Assembly: GCF_022701255.1 (NCBI RefSeq)
Contig: NZ_CP031705.1
Span: 3,658,001-3,722,000 of the forward strand
Direction: 5' to 3'
DNA length: 64,000 bases
Source of the DNA: Microcoleus vaginatus HSN003
GTDB taxonomy: Bacteria > Cyanobacteriota > Cyanobacteriia > Cyanobacteriales > Microcoleaceae
The translations under genes were made by a program, and so were the position numbers. Under the pieces are notes generated by a model. The model saw only the letters and a list, made by a program, of their open reading frames with translations, searched no databases and was not told the origin of the DNA. This document shows positions 1 through 7,871 of this stretch, one piece after another; the stretch's first letter is position 1; every line of letters begins with the position of its first letter.

Positions 1-338
1 AATACTTCAACAATTAACTCGGGTGCGGCGGTTAAATGGCCGGCTTCGTCTAGCAAAATAGCCAAGCGTTCGTTGCTGGCCCAAACTACATCGGGAATAA
101 CGTTATCAGCATCCGTGAAAATAAGACCAGGATTGATTGCAGCTCGTCCTAAACCTGCAGACATCGACCAAGTATCGAGCACAGAGAAAAATCTGCCACA
201 AGTCTGTTGATGACCCCAATGCGGTGCTCTAGTCACAAATAGCTCCCCATCAATAATTTCATAACGATCGCCGTTATCGGGCAATAGTTCTAAATCGGCG
301 GTAGTCCAGCGTACTTTATCAGGTATTGTCTGGCTCAT
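1..338 (-). CDS. Uma2 family endonuclease (partial, 3' end outside window)
   Basis: The minus strand from an ATG at 338 is open to the window edge (112 codons). The translation begins MSQTIPDKVRWTTADLELLP and continues with GDRYEIIDGELFV, then a VIPDVVWAS stretch and APELIVEVL at the edge. This is the usual order of the Uma2 (DUF820) fold: an acidic EIIDGEL segment, a PDV segment and the E-x-V strand of a PD-(D/E)XK nuclease core. Members are highly expanded in cyanobacteria and their biological role is unclear. The C-terminal part, including the last catalytic Lys region, lies beyond position 1. A second, complete Uma2 gene is at 10345. Confidence 0.85.
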   Translation of the reverse strand, partial: MSQTIPDKVRWTTADLELLPDNGDRYEIIDGELFVTRAPHWGHQQTCGRFFSVLDTWSMSAGLGRAAINPGLIFTDADNVIPDVVWASNERLAILLDEAGHLTAAPELIVEV

Positions 339-457
339 ACAAGCACTCTTGATAGGTGATAGAAACATTCTAAACGATCGAGCTTCTACATGATCCACAG
401 CTTGAAACAATCGGCATACACTAACTTTCCCTTTTTGTAGGCGAGACTCAGAATATT

Positions 458-486
458 GAAACCCGCCGGGGCGCGGGTTTCGTTTT
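458..486. terminator. GC-rich hairpin, probable bidirectional terminator
   Basis: GAAACCCGC at 458-466 pairs with GCGGGTTTC at 473-481 across a 6-base loop and is followed on the plus strand by GTTTTTG. It lies between the 3' end of the minus-strand VWA gene and the start of the Uma2 gene. The U-rich tail is on the plus side only, so its role for the minus-strand VWA transcript is an inference. Confidence 0.4.
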
Positions 487-560
487 TGTAGACGCGATTT
501 TGCATCGCCGAATTTTTAGATCGCCCAATTTAAAATTATTTAAAATTTCAAATCGCGCGA

Positions 561-1796
561 TTACTTCAAAATAGTTTTAGAGGCAATCCGAGTTTTCTTG
601 CGATCGGCTTCACTCAATTGTTCACCAGATTGCAAGCGAGTAGCAGAGGTTTGCAGCACAGTTGCGGCACTTTTATCGCCCATTTGCAAAGCAGTTTTAG
701 CGGCAGTTTGCAGCATCGTTGCCGCACCGGCCCGATCGCCCTGTTGCAATCTAGTTTCTGCCAGTTGAGTTTGGCGGTATTTAGCCAAAGCTAAAATGTG
801 CTGCTGCACAGTCGGGTTAAGAGCCGGCTGATAAACTTTCAGGACATTAGCAGAAACTGCAACGGGATCGGAAAGCAAACTTTGACCGGCAGTCGGATCG
901 TCGTAGCGAATTTGCAATTGCCCGATCGCCTGTGTACCTTCTGGCAACTGTCCAATATAAATATTAGCCAAAACTACTCGCTCTATATCCTTCATTAAAT
1001 CTCCCAGGCGCACCATAAAACGATCGCCCTCTTGCTGTACCGGTAATTCGATCGTATCCGGGGCAACTTGGGCGATCGGTTTGAGTTCGGCTAACCGCAC
1101 TTTTGGCATTAGGGAAAATAGCAAATAAGCATTAGTCAAACCTACACCTTGGATGCGAGTAAATAGTTTGCCAAACTCGTCAACCGCATCTTCGGGACGC
1201 TGAATGTGTGCCAGAGCACCGCCGCCAGCGTCAGCAATCTTTTCCAAAATATCCTGGTTCCAGTTATCGCCAAATCCCAGAGAATTTAAAGTCATGTTGT
1301 AGTCAGCAGCCAATTTAGCCAACTTCAAACAGCGGCTGTCGTCGCCGTGTTCATTTTCGCCGTCAGTCAGCAGAAATGCCTGAGATATAGCTTCTTTTTT
1401 GCCTTTGCCCAACTCTTCAATACCTAACTTAATGCCCTCATCAATTGCTGTGCCACCGGCCGAGCGCAATTGCTCAATTTGCCGTTTAATACTGCTGGGA
1501 TCTCCCACAATTTGATTGGGGACAAGGACTTTGGCTTTATGATCGAAAGCCACCGCGCAAAAGCGATCCCCTGGCTTCAACCTGTCTAGCAACCGTCCGG
1601 CGGCTTGTTTGACGGTTTCCAAGGGGCGTCCGCCCATCGAACCGCTGTGGTCGAGAATCAGGCACAGGTTTAAGGGTACGCTGGAGTCGATCGAGCTTGC
1701 CGTCGCAGACACCGAAATCGCTAGCTGGCGCTGCGTTGAGGGCGCAGCAGCGTCAAGGTTAGGGTCGTTTAAAACCGGGAGCAAACTAACTTTCAT
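561..1796 (-). CDS. VWA domain-containing protein
   Basis: A 411-residue protein with an N-terminal von Willebrand factor A domain (about residues 40-215). The MIDAS metal site is visible as D49-H-S51-G-S53 in LILDHSGSMGG, with a later TDGENEHG segment supplying the third metal-site aspartate. A beta-rich middle region (about 220-315) follows, then a helical C-terminal tail rich in Ala and Gln (about 325-395) that resembles TPR-like helices. No signal peptide is evident, so it is probably cytoplasmic. Cyanobacterial stand-alone VWA proteins of this build are common, but their partners are mostly unknown. It is divergent from clpR, whose ATG is 72 bases away, so the 1797-1868 gap should hold promoters for both. 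Confidence 0.85.
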   Translation of the reverse strand: MKVSLLPVLNDPNLDAAAPSTQRQLAISVSATASSIDSSVPLNLCLILDHSGSMGGRPLETVKQAAGRLLDRLKPGDRFCAVAFDHKAKVLVPNQIVGDPSSIKRQIEQLRSAGGTAIDEGIKLGIEELGKGKKEAISQAFLLTDGENEHGDDSRCLKLAKLAADYNMTLNSLGFGDNWNQDILEKIADAGGGALAHIQRPEDAVDEFGKLFTRIQGVGLTNAYLLFSLMPKVRLAELKPIAQVAPDTIELPVQQEGDRFMVRLGDLMKDIERVVLANIYIGQLPEGTQAIGQLQIRYDDPTAGQSLLSDPVAVSANVLKVYQPALNPTVQQHILALAKYRQTQLAETRLQQGDRAGAATMLQTAAKTALQMGDKSAATVLQTSATRLQSGEQLSEADRKKTRIASKTILK

Positions 1797-1868
1797 GCGG
1801 GATACCTAAAGATTGCGTTACTATTTCTTTAAGAATAGCTCCATCAGTTCAGGCAACATTTCGGTTAT

Positions 1869-2528
1869 ATGAACACACCAATTAAAGCTGTGCAATCGCC
1901 ATACTACGGGGAAGGGAACTCTCGGACGCCACCTCCCGATTTGCCATCCCTGTTGCTGAAGGAGCGGATCGTTTATCTGGGGATGCCTCTGGTGCCTGCG
2001 GTAACAGAACTGATTATCGCTGAACTGTTGTTCTTGCAGTACGAAGACCCGGATAAGCCGATCAAAATCTACATCAACTCGACCGGCACTTCTGGTTACA
2101 GTGGCGAACCCGTCGGCTTTGAAACAGAAGCCTTCGCTATCTGCGATACGATCAGGTACATTAAGCCGCCTGTGCACACTATTTGCCTCGGTTCGGCAAT
2201 GGGGATGTCAGCGATGCTTTTAGCGGCTGGTACAAAAGGCTTTCGGGCGAGTTTGCCGCACGCTTCGATTGTGTTGCACCAACCCAAGGCTTACACGCGG
2301 GGTCAAGCAAGCGACATTCAAATTCGGGCTAAGGAAGTGCTGGCAAATAAAGCGACGATGCTTGAGATTTTTGCAAGCTGTACTGGCCAACCGATCGAAA
2401 AGATTACTAAAGATATGGATCGGTTGCTGTACATGACGCCCCATGAAGCTAAAGAATACGGTTTGATCGATCGCGTTCTTGAAAGTTCGGAAGAATTGCC
2501 GAAACCGCTGCCTGCCGGAGTCATCTAA
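1869..2528 (+). CDS. clpR: ClpR, non-catalytic Clp protease subunit
   Basis: A 219-residue ClpP-fold protein. Aligned by eye with the ClpP encoded just downstream, the catalytic Ser is replaced by Gly112 (GSAMGMSAM), the His is kept (H137 in VLHQP) and the catalytic Asp position in MDRLLYM is Leu. Loss of Ser and Asp identifies ClpR, the inactive paralogue that in cyanobacteria and plastids assembles with ClpP3 into mixed heptameric rings of the Clp protease. The start ATG gives an N-terminus typical of the family. The gene is followed after 161 bases by clpP on the same strand, matching the conserved clpR-clpP3 operon. Confidence 0.93.
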   Translation: MNTPIKAVQSPYYGEGNSRTPPPDLPSLLLKERIVYLGMPLVPAVTELIIAELLFLQYEDPDKPIKIYINSTGTSGYSGEPVGFETEAFAICDTIRYIKPPVHTICLGSAMGMSAMLLAAGTKGFRASLPHASIVLHQPKAYTRGQASDIQIRAKEVLANKATMLEIFASCTGQPIEKITKDMDRLLYMTPHEAKEYGLIDRVLESSEELPKPLPAGVI

Positions 2529-2689
2529 TTCGGTTATTGCTTATTAGTTATTAGTTATTAGTTATTGGTTATGGTTTATTGGTCACTATAGCCCAAAACT
2601 AAAAAACCTGAAATAACAAGTAACAAATAACTAATAAACCCTAACCAATTGCCCGATCACCAATTACCAACTAAACGGAGTTCCGAATT
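2529..2689. repeat. Heptamer-type short tandem repeats between clpR and clpP
   Basis: The clpR-clpP gap starts with several copies of TTATTAG (about 2540-2575), followed by reverse-complement-like stretches such as AACAAATAACTAATAAACC. This is the short tandemly repeated repetitive type seen in filamentous cyanobacteria. The two arms could pair in the operon mRNA. Confidence 0.55.
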
Positions 2690-3283
2690 ATGCCTATAGG
2701 TGTGCCAAAAGTTCCCTACAAAATGCCGGGTGGTTATGATACTCAGTGGATTAATATCTACGATCGCCTCTACCGGGAACGGATTATTTTCTTGGGCAGG
2801 GACGTTGACGATGAAATTGCCAATCAAATCATCGCTGTGATGCTCTATCTCGATTCGGAAGATTCAGGTAAGGATATTATTTTGTACATCAATTCCCCAG
2901 GCGGGATGGTGTCAGCAGGCATGGCTATTTTTGATACCATGCAGCACATTAAATCGGACGTGGTGACGATTTGTGTGGGCTTGGCTGCTTCGATGGGTTC
3001 TTTCCTGTTAGCTGCCGGTGCGAAGGGGAAACGGTTAGCTTTACCTCACTCGCGAATCATGATTCACCAGCCTTCTGGGGGGACGCGGGGACAAGCAACG
3101 GATATTCAGATTGAGGCGAAAGAGATTCTGCGGCTGCGCCACGAACTCAATAATATCTATGCTAAGAATACTGGCAAGCCGATCGAGAAAATCGAGAAGG
3201 ACATGGATCGCGACTATTTCATGTCCGCTGAGGAAGCCAAGGAATACGGCTTGATTGACAGAGTGATCGAAGATCGTCCGTAA
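2690..3283 (+). CDS. clpP: ATP-dependent Clp protease proteolytic subunit ClpP (ClpP3 type)
   Basis: A 197-residue ClpP serine peptidase. The complete catalytic triad is visible: S101 in [10 protein letters not shown]126 in IMIHQP and D175 in MDRDYFM, each four positions later than the mature E. coli numbering. The protein forms the barrel-shaped degradation chamber served by Clp ATPases. It is encoded just after clpR, and in cyanobacteria the ClpP3/R pair forms the essential core served by ClpC. An oligo-purine stretch (ACGGAG) lies upstream of the ATG. Two hairpins follow the stop codon. Confidence 0.95.
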   Translation: MPIGVPKVPYKMPGGYDTQWINIYDRLYRERIIFLGRDVDDEIANQIIAVMLYLDSEDSGKDIILYINSPGGMVSAGMAIFDTMQHIKSDVVTICVGLAASMGSFLLAAGAKGKRLALPHSRIMIHQPSGGTRGQATDIQIEAKEILRLRHELNNIYAKNTGKPIEKIEKDMDRDYFMSAEEAKEYGLIDRVIEDRP

Positions 3284-3300
3284 GTTATTTTTGCGCTTCA

Positions 3301-3325
3301 GTAGTGCGGGCAACCCTCGCACTAC
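3301..3325 (+). terminator. Hairpin after clpP
   Basis: GTAGTGCG (3301-3308) and CGCACTAC (3318-3325) form an 8-bp stem 18 bases after the clpP stop. There is no clear U tract, so termination is inferred from position. Confidence 0.4.
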
Positions 3326-3347
3326 AACCTAGTTCGCAGTAAATTTT

Positions 3348-3377
3348 GGCAGAATCTTTACATTTAAGGATTCTGCC
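3348..3377 (+). terminator. Second hairpin between clpP and the J-domain gene
   Basis: GGCAGAATC (3348-3356) is complementary to GATTCTGCC (3369-3377), a 9-bp stem with a 12-base AT-rich loop followed by an AT-rich run. It probably insulates the clp operon from the J-domain gene at 3414. Confidence 0.4.
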
Positions 3378-3413
3378 ATATTTAATGGTATTATCAACGC
3401 TCATTCATGCTAA

Positions 3414-4040
3414 ATGGATATTGCAGATTATTACCGACAGTTAGGACTGAGGTCTGGTGCGAGTTTATCGCAAGTTAAGGCCTCTTATCGGCAGTTAGCC
3501 AGACAGTATCACCCCGATGTGAATCCGGGAAACGAACAGGCTAAGAATAAGTTTATTGCTATTACTGAGGCTTATAAGTTCTTGGTGAATGTTGCCCCCC
3601 ACCATGTTGCGGGATCGAAAGTTGCCAATTCAACTGTGTCGCCTACTTGGACATCGCCGGATCAGGGGGTGAAAGCTCAACCCCAAGCAGTTAATGTGAC
3701 TCGCAAACAGCCTCCCGTTCAATCTAATGCGGATCTGTCGGCGGTGGAACAAAAGTTAAAGCAAGATGCTTATTTTGAGCTGCAGCAGTTGCTGAAATAT
3801 CAGAGGTTCCCACGGGCGATCGCCTTGATTGAGGGTTTGGCCCAGCGGGTTCCCGAAGATTTGGAGGTGCGTCAGTGGCAGGCGATCGCCTATCAGCGCT
3901 GGGGACGGCATTTGATCGGAGAAAAGCAGGTTGATAAGGCGAGAATTTATTTGAAAAAGGCTGTGAAAACTGACCCTCACAATCGGGCTTTGTGGGCGGA
4001 AGTTGAGCGGGATTTTCGCAGGTTGGAACAGATTTATTGA
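3414..4040 (+). CDS. J-domain protein with TPR-like C-terminus
   Basis: A 208-residue protein. Residues 1-65 form a J domain with the diagnostic HPD motif (QYHPDVNPG), which stimulates the ATPase of an Hsp70/DnaK partner. There is no Gly/Phe region, zinc centre or classic DnaJ C-terminal domain, so it is a type III J protein. After a Pro/Gln-rich linker (about 80-120), two TPR-like helical hairpins follow (about 125-205), suggesting a client- or partner-binding module. The gene ends convergently with the kinase gene on the other strand, sharing seven bases at 4034-4040. Confidence 0.85.
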   Translation: MDIADYYRQLGLRSGASLSQVKASYRQLARQYHPDVNPGNEQAKNKFIAITEAYKFLVNVAPHHVAGSKVANSTVSPTWTSPDQGVKAQPQAVNVTRKQPPVQSNADLSAVEQKLKQDAYFELQQLLKYQRFPRAIALIEGLAQRVPEDLEVRQWQAIAYQRWGRHLIGEKQVDKARIYLKKAVKTDPHNRALWAEVERDFRRLEQIY

Positions 4041-4963
4041 AGCGATGTTGCGTCCCCCTTTTGCAGGGGGTCTCCGTCGTAAATTTTTAATTTTTCTAAA
4101 ATAACTTGGGTATTTTCAGGTCGGTTTTCCGGTAGCGGTTCTATTAATTCGTCGATCGACTCTAGAAGTAGCGGGTCAATATCTACAGCCTGGTTCCTCC
4201 AATTAATTTTACCAGTTTTTTCATTAACGGGAAAGTGACTCGGTTCTATGCCTGTTAATAAATGTACAAAAGTACGCCCTAGGGCAAAAAAGTCCGATCG
4301 CACCCCTGCTTTACCTAGAATTTGTTCCGGTGCGGCGTATCCAGCAGAACCTATGGGTGCGGTATCTATCTCTGCTTCTGTGGCGGCGCCGAAGTCAATT
4401 AATCTCAATTTCCCATTGGCTTCAACCATCAGGTTGGATGGCTTAATATCCCGATGCACTACATGGTATTTGTGGATTTCCTGCAAAATATGAAGCATTT
4501 GTTGCAGCCAATCAAGAGCGAGATTTTGAGAAACGGACTGTTTTTTAGTTAAGAATTCGGCCAAGTTTTCTCCGGTAATTTTTTCCATCACCAAACAAGA
4601 CAATTTCTGGAAGTTATGGGGGATTTTAATTGGGAAATAACCGTCAGGTTCGACTTGGGGAACTGAGCCCTTTCCGGTCAGCCAAATTAAAACTCGCGCT
4701 TCTTGCTTGAACAAGCGAACTAAATGGGGATTGTGTGCGTGTTTCAAGACTTTTAAAATTTTGACAGTTCCCCATTCGTTTTCCCCTGTTCCCAAATCTT
4801 CGACTTCAAAGATGTCTGTGGGGCGTGCGGGATTGGGCGATCGCACTGGTTTAAGGATACGATAGCGATCGCCAATTAACAAATCGGTGCGGCAAGCCTG
4901 ACACTTTTGAGCAGCAGCAGGATTTTCGCGTTGTTCGCATTGAGGATTGATGCAGTAAATCAT
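4034..4963 (-). CDS. Serine/threonine protein kinase with N-terminal 4-Cys motif
   Basis: A 309-residue Hanks-type kinase. The N-terminus carries four cysteines at C4, C9, C21 and C24 (CxxxxC...CxxC), a putative zinc ribbon found in a cyanobacterial kinase subgroup. The kinase domain covers about 33-300. Visible elements are the ATP-binding Lys in GTVKIL (K68), the catalytic loop HRDIKPSN (H170-N177) and D190-F-G. The glycine loop is poorly conserved (SPNPARPTD), which is odd and may weaken nucleotide binding. No transmembrane segment is seen, so the kinase is soluble. The substrate cannot be told from context. Confidence 0.87.
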   Translation of the reverse strand: MIYCINPQCEQRENPAAAQKCQACRTDLLIGDRYRILKPVRSPNPARPTDIFEVEDLGTGENEWGTVKILKVLKHAHNPHLVRLFKQEARVLIWLTGKGSVPQVEPDGYFPIKIPHNFQKLSCLVMEKITGENLAEFLTKKQSVSQNLALDWLQQMLHILQEIHKYHVVHRDIKPSNLMVEANGKLRLIDFGAATEAEIDTAPIGSAGYAAPEQILGKAGVRSDFFALGRTFVHLLTGIEPSHFPVNEKTGKINWRNQAVDIDPLLLESIDELIEPLPENRPENTQVILEKLKIYDGDPLQKGDATSLQ

Positions 4964-5020
4964 CGGCCTTGATACGTCTAGGACTGACGGATTTAACGAA
5001 TTGAATCAATTATTAGCATA

Positions 5021-5053
5021 AAACCCAGCAGTTCTGACCTTACTACTGGGTTT
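5021..5053 (-). terminator. Terminator-like hairpin after the tRNA-like region
   Basis: AAACCCAG (5021-5028) pairs with CTGGGTTT (5046-5053). Read on the minus strand the stem is followed by TTTATGC. It lies downstream of both tRNA-like structures in their transcription direction and is the likely end of that transcript. Confidence 0.5.
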
Positions 5054-5059
5054 ATATTT

Positions 5060-5098
5060 ACCGCCCATTTGGGCACACTATCACATTTAAGTCAAGGA
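5060..5098 (-). other. Diverged copy of a tRNA-like 3' half
   Basis: The minus strand here repeats the segment AAATGTGATAGTG that precedes the T-arm of the structure at 5259-5350. The T-arm position is now occupied by GCCC-AAAT-GGGC, a shortened hairpin, and no acceptor strand follows. It looks like a third, degraded unit of the tRNA-like array. Confidence 0.35.
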
Positions 5099-5112
5099 TT
5101 TAAGATTAATAG

Positions 5113-5186
5113 CATCGCGCTCTACCGATTGAGCTACCCCCCTGCGTTTGGTAGAGGGGGCTGGATATGAGCCAGCAACCTCGATG
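5113..5186 (-). ncRNA. tRNA-like structure, circularly permuted (3' half before 5' half)
   Basis: Minus-strand order. First comes a tRNA 3' half: anticodon-stem strand CATCG (5186-5182), 5-base variable loop AGGTT, T-stem GCTGG/CCAGC around the loop CTCATAT, acceptor strand CCCCTCT (5159-5153), then ACCA. A 9-base linker (5152-5144, including ACCA) leads to a 5' half: acceptor AGGGGGG (5143-5137), TA, D-arm GCTC-AATCGGTA-GAGC, G and anticodon-stem strand CGATG (5117-5113). All four stems then pair completely (7, 4, 5 and 5 bp, one G-U). The T-loop lacks the usual TTCRA, and no normally ordered tRNA can be folded here, so an anticodon cannot be assigned. Stem pairing is seen directly. Permutation is the simplest reading, and function is unproven. 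Confidence 0.5.
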
Positions 5187-5258
5187 ATGTGATTTTCCTG
5201 ACATTCGTTTGAGCGATCGGCGGTGAATGCTGAGTTTAGAGTAATAGCTTGCTGTTGA

Positions 5259-5350
5259 ATTTGTACGCAATGCTGCCTCGGCCAATAGGGCTACCCCCCT
5301 CTTTTGAGTAGAAGGGACAGGACTCGAACCTGCACTATCACATTTGTACG
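5259..5350 (-). ncRNA. Second permuted tRNA-like structure with canonical T-loop
   Basis: Minus-strand order: CGTACA, anticodon-stem strand AATGT (5344-5340), variable GATAGT, T-stem GCAGG/CCTGT around a canonical TTCGAGT loop (5333-5317), acceptor strand CCCTTCT (5316-5310). After a 9-base linker comes acceptor AGGGGGG (5300-5294), TA, D-arm GCCC...AGGC with GG in the loop (one C-A mismatch), A, anticodon-stem strand GCATT (5273-5269) and GCGTACA. Acceptor and anticodon stems pair fully with three G-U pairs in total. The 9-mer CGTACAAAT occurs at both outer ends (5350-5342 and 5267-5259), so both halves carry the loop. If the loop is GCGTACA, the anticodon would be GTA. It starts about 75 bases after the broken gene at 5425-6156 on the same strand. 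Confidence 0.5.
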
Positions 5351-5424
5351 GTTTAAGTTGAAGTTTTAGATTGAACTTGTACTCTGTTTATATCTTAAAC
5401 TATAACTATCAAAAAAGCCAGCAA

Positions 5425-6156
5425 TCAGCGGAAAATAAACTGAAAAATTCGTTCTCCCACTCTCTGTTCCTCAACTTCAGAATTGTTAGCTTCTTCGCGG
5501 GCGAACATAACAGCTTGCTGCAAGATTTCCACCCTTTGTAGCAACTCATTGATCCGACGTGCCAGCATTGCTCCAGAAAACTTGACAGTCCGCCAATAGC
5601 CGATAGTAATATCTTCGTAATAAACATCGACTTGAGCCGGATGGTGTTCGGTAGCTTTAGCTTTAACGTGATTGCGCGGAGTTTTAAAAGTCTTAAGAGT
5701 TTGCACCGGTTCTGTTGCCCAGCAGTCGGTCGAAGCATCGAATTTCCAAGTCTCGGAAGCATCTAAGACGGGAAGTTTTTTGATGAATGCTTGCAAATCT
5801 GCTAACTGCTTTTCAAGGAATAGCAAATAGCTGACGGGAACTTGGCTCAAAAGCACGTTTCCGTCTACAGTTACGTCCGCGCGGGCGCTACAATTTGTCC
5901 AATCTTTGGTTGCGGTTACGTCGAAGAGTTTGGTCAAAACTTCAGTCGTTTTGCGGATAATCTCTTCTGCTTTGACTTCAACTTTTTTGGACTCTGGCGG
6001 CAGTTGTTCGCCTTCTTCGTCTTTGGGGCGGTAAGTGCGGGAGATTCCAGAAAGCACAGCGGGCTTCGGGAGAACTTTTTGAGCTTATGCCAGTTCTTGA
6101 ACCGAGCGGCTTTTGATGCCTTTTTCGATCGCAATAATCTGATTTAAGCGTGCCAT
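5425..6156 (-). pseudogene. Conserved protein of unknown function, interrupted by one in-frame TAA
   Basis: From ATG at 6156 the minus strand encodes MARLNQIIAIEKGIKSRS, then VQELA, a TAA at 6087-6085 (codon 24), and continues in the same frame with AQKVLPKPAVLSGISRTY to the stop at 5425. The total would be 243 codons, with 219 after the TAA. Everything but that codon looks intact, so a single GAA- or CAA-like codon probably became TAA. A GTG at 6057 could restart translation and give 210 residues. I recall a family with this N-terminus (roughly MxxLNQIIAxEKGxKSR) in actinobacteria and phages, I believe DUF7873; its function is unknown. The protein is soluble and rich in charged helices. It lies directly upstream of the tRNA-like structures on the same strand. 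Confidence 0.7.
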
Positions 6157-6630
6157 TGTTCGATTTTATTGACGCTGAACTGATATCAAGCCGGCTTAAT
6201 ACTGATAATCAAATGGTTTGTCCTGTGGCTTTTAGGGCTTGGAGGACTCTTCGTCCTCAGTACAAACCTCACGATCGTTCTTTAACCAAACTTGTTCACT
6301 TTGTAGTATTACATAATTCAATATAGATTACATTTTTTTTTGTAGGCGCGGTGCCAAGAGAACCCGCCGCTACCCGTGCCCAGCAATTGATCTCTCAAAA
6401 AATCGGCAAAATCTCTAGCGTCGCTACCAAAGTGTAGCAAATATCACTCTTTGTTAGGGCGGCGACTACCTCTTGAGATAGATGCGGAAATCCCTCTCAG
6501 GGCGCGTTGTCATATCGGGAAATATTTCTTAACATATAGATAACAAAGGGAATCCGAGGAGACACCAAAAATCCTTAAGCCCTTGGGGTGCCCCGGTTAA
6601 TCAGACTTTTCGCAAACAAGGGCTAAATCA
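6157..6630. other. Intergenic region, no confident gene
   Basis: 474 bases separate the broken gene from the small membrane protein. A short open stretch at about 6343-6440 (plus strand, reading GAVPREPAATRAQQLISQ and ending at a TAG) looks protein-like but has no clear start. The remainder is AT-rich with no tRNA or strong hairpin that I could recognise. Confidence 0.4.
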
Positions 6631-6885
6631 ATGAACAAGCAGCAAAACTCGGAAGTTTCAGCATTTTTGCCCATGCTCCAAAAAGGCATTTGGCTGTTTG
6701 GGATTGTCTCTTGGATATTCGGGCTGACAGATAGAACTATTGCACTATTATCTGACGGATATTTGTCGGCGATCGATATTGTCCAGCTATTTACAGCATC
6801 CTTTTTCTTCATTAGCTGGCTGTTGTTAAGCCCGTTTTTGGCTCTTAACTCCCAGAGTCAGCCGAAGGAAGAAGCATCTTCCTAG
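6631..6885 (+). CDS. Small membrane protein of unknown function
   Basis: An 84-residue protein with two hydrophobic segments, about 18-32 (GIWLFGIVSWIFGL) and about 52-73 (LFTASFFFISWLLLSPFLAL), joined by a polar DRTIALLSDGYLSAID loop and ending in a polar QSQPKEEASS tail. It is probably an integral two-helix membrane protein. I do not recognise the family. It runs toward the EI24 gene, whose stop is only four bases away on the other strand, so the two are tail to tail. Confidence 0.55.
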   Translation: MNKQQNSEVSAFLPMLQKGIWLFGIVSWIFGLTDRTIALLSDGYLSAIDIVQLFTASFFFISWLLLSPFLALNSQSQPKEEASS

Positions 6886-6888
6886 TTT

Positions 6889-7782
6889 TTAATTGGTAAT
6901 GTTAGTTTCTCGATCGCTCTTTGTTTCTTCTGGGGCAAAGCGGGCCGGCCAAATGCGATCGCAAAAAAACAAAGTTCCCGCCGTCACGCACAGCGGAATC
7001 GCCAACAGATTCAACAGCGGAATGCTCACCAAACCCAAACAAACCACACCAAAACTTCCACTGGCCGGCAAACTCGCCCAAATTATCTCCAGTTTCTCCT
7101 GAAAAGGTCGCCTGCGCCTCTCCAAAGGTGCATCTAAAAAGTCCAAACAGACAATAGTCGCGCCCAAAGCTACGCCACCCAAACTGCTAAGAATAGAGCC
7201 GACACCAGGGAGAAAATTTAGCAGCAGCAGCGGTATACCGACGCTCAACAAAATTTGTAGTTTTCGCAGTTCAAAGGCGATCGCCCTTTGAATATCTCCA
7301 AAACTACTCGCCAAATTCATTGGTGCTTCTGCGGGCAATTGACCGTTCCGCAGAAGTTCCAATTGTTCGGAAAGTTTGCCGTACCAGGGCGAACCTAAAA
7401 TCACGCCAAACTGCACTAACAAAAATCCAATTATCAGCAAAAGTCCTGACACTAGGAGTACGCGCAGCAGCCAGCCGACAGCAACTGTTAACACGCCGAG
7501 AAAGCTCAGCCAAGCTGGAAAACTCGCAATTAGAGTATTAAATCGGACGGACAAATCGGCAACCAAAACATCTATCCCTGCCAAACTGGGAAATAGCAAG
7601 CTTAAATAAAGACCAATACCAATTATAAAATTTAGCACCACGGGAACTAATACATAAGTCCACAGCTTGGGAGTTTGCAAAATCAGCGTGAAAGCTCGCA
7701 AAGGATAGGTGAAACCTGCCAGGAGTCCAATTGGTGCGGTAATGGCGGCGTGGGCGGGGTTTGAATTGAGCTGTTTTGACAT
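6889..7782 (-). CDS. EI24 domain-containing membrane protein
   Basis: A 297-residue polytopic membrane protein with about six hydrophobic stretches (for example LWTYVLVPVVLNFIIGIGLY, FLGVLTVAVGWLLRVLLVSG and LLSVGIPLLLLNFLPGVGS). The FTYPLRAFTLI start and the conserved LLNFLPGVGS plus FLDAPLERRR region are features of the EI24/CysZ-like family (Pfam EI24). CysZ members transport sulfate, but cyanobacterial EI24 proteins are uncharacterised, so no substrate is assigned. It is divergent from comB (89 bases between starts). Confidence 0.82.
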   Translation of the reverse strand: MSKQLNSNPAHAAITAPIGLLAGFTYPLRAFTLILQTPKLWTYVLVPVVLNFIIGIGLYLSLLFPSLAGIDVLVADLSVRFNTLIASFPAWLSFLGVLTVAVGWLLRVLLVSGLLLIIGFLLVQFGVILGSPWYGKLSEQLELLRNGQLPAEAPMNLASSFGDIQRAIAFELRKLQILLSVGIPLLLLNFLPGVGSILSSLGGVALGATIVCLDFLDAPLERRRRPFQEKLEIIWASLPASGSFGVVCLGLVSIPLLNLLAIPLCVTAGTLFFCDRIWPARFAPEETKSDRETNITN

Positions 7783-7871
7783 ATTTTCTGCTTTTGAGGA
7801 CTTGACTCTATTTTCTATTATCCACTTTCCATTATTATTAATGATGAGGATTTATCGCAGGTTGCCCAAAA

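Noticed and set aside
5100..5350. Group I intron or a long type II tRNA explaining the split tRNA halves
   Set aside because: The gaps are too short for a group I intron, and the halves that would be joined do not pair in their anticodon stems in normal order.
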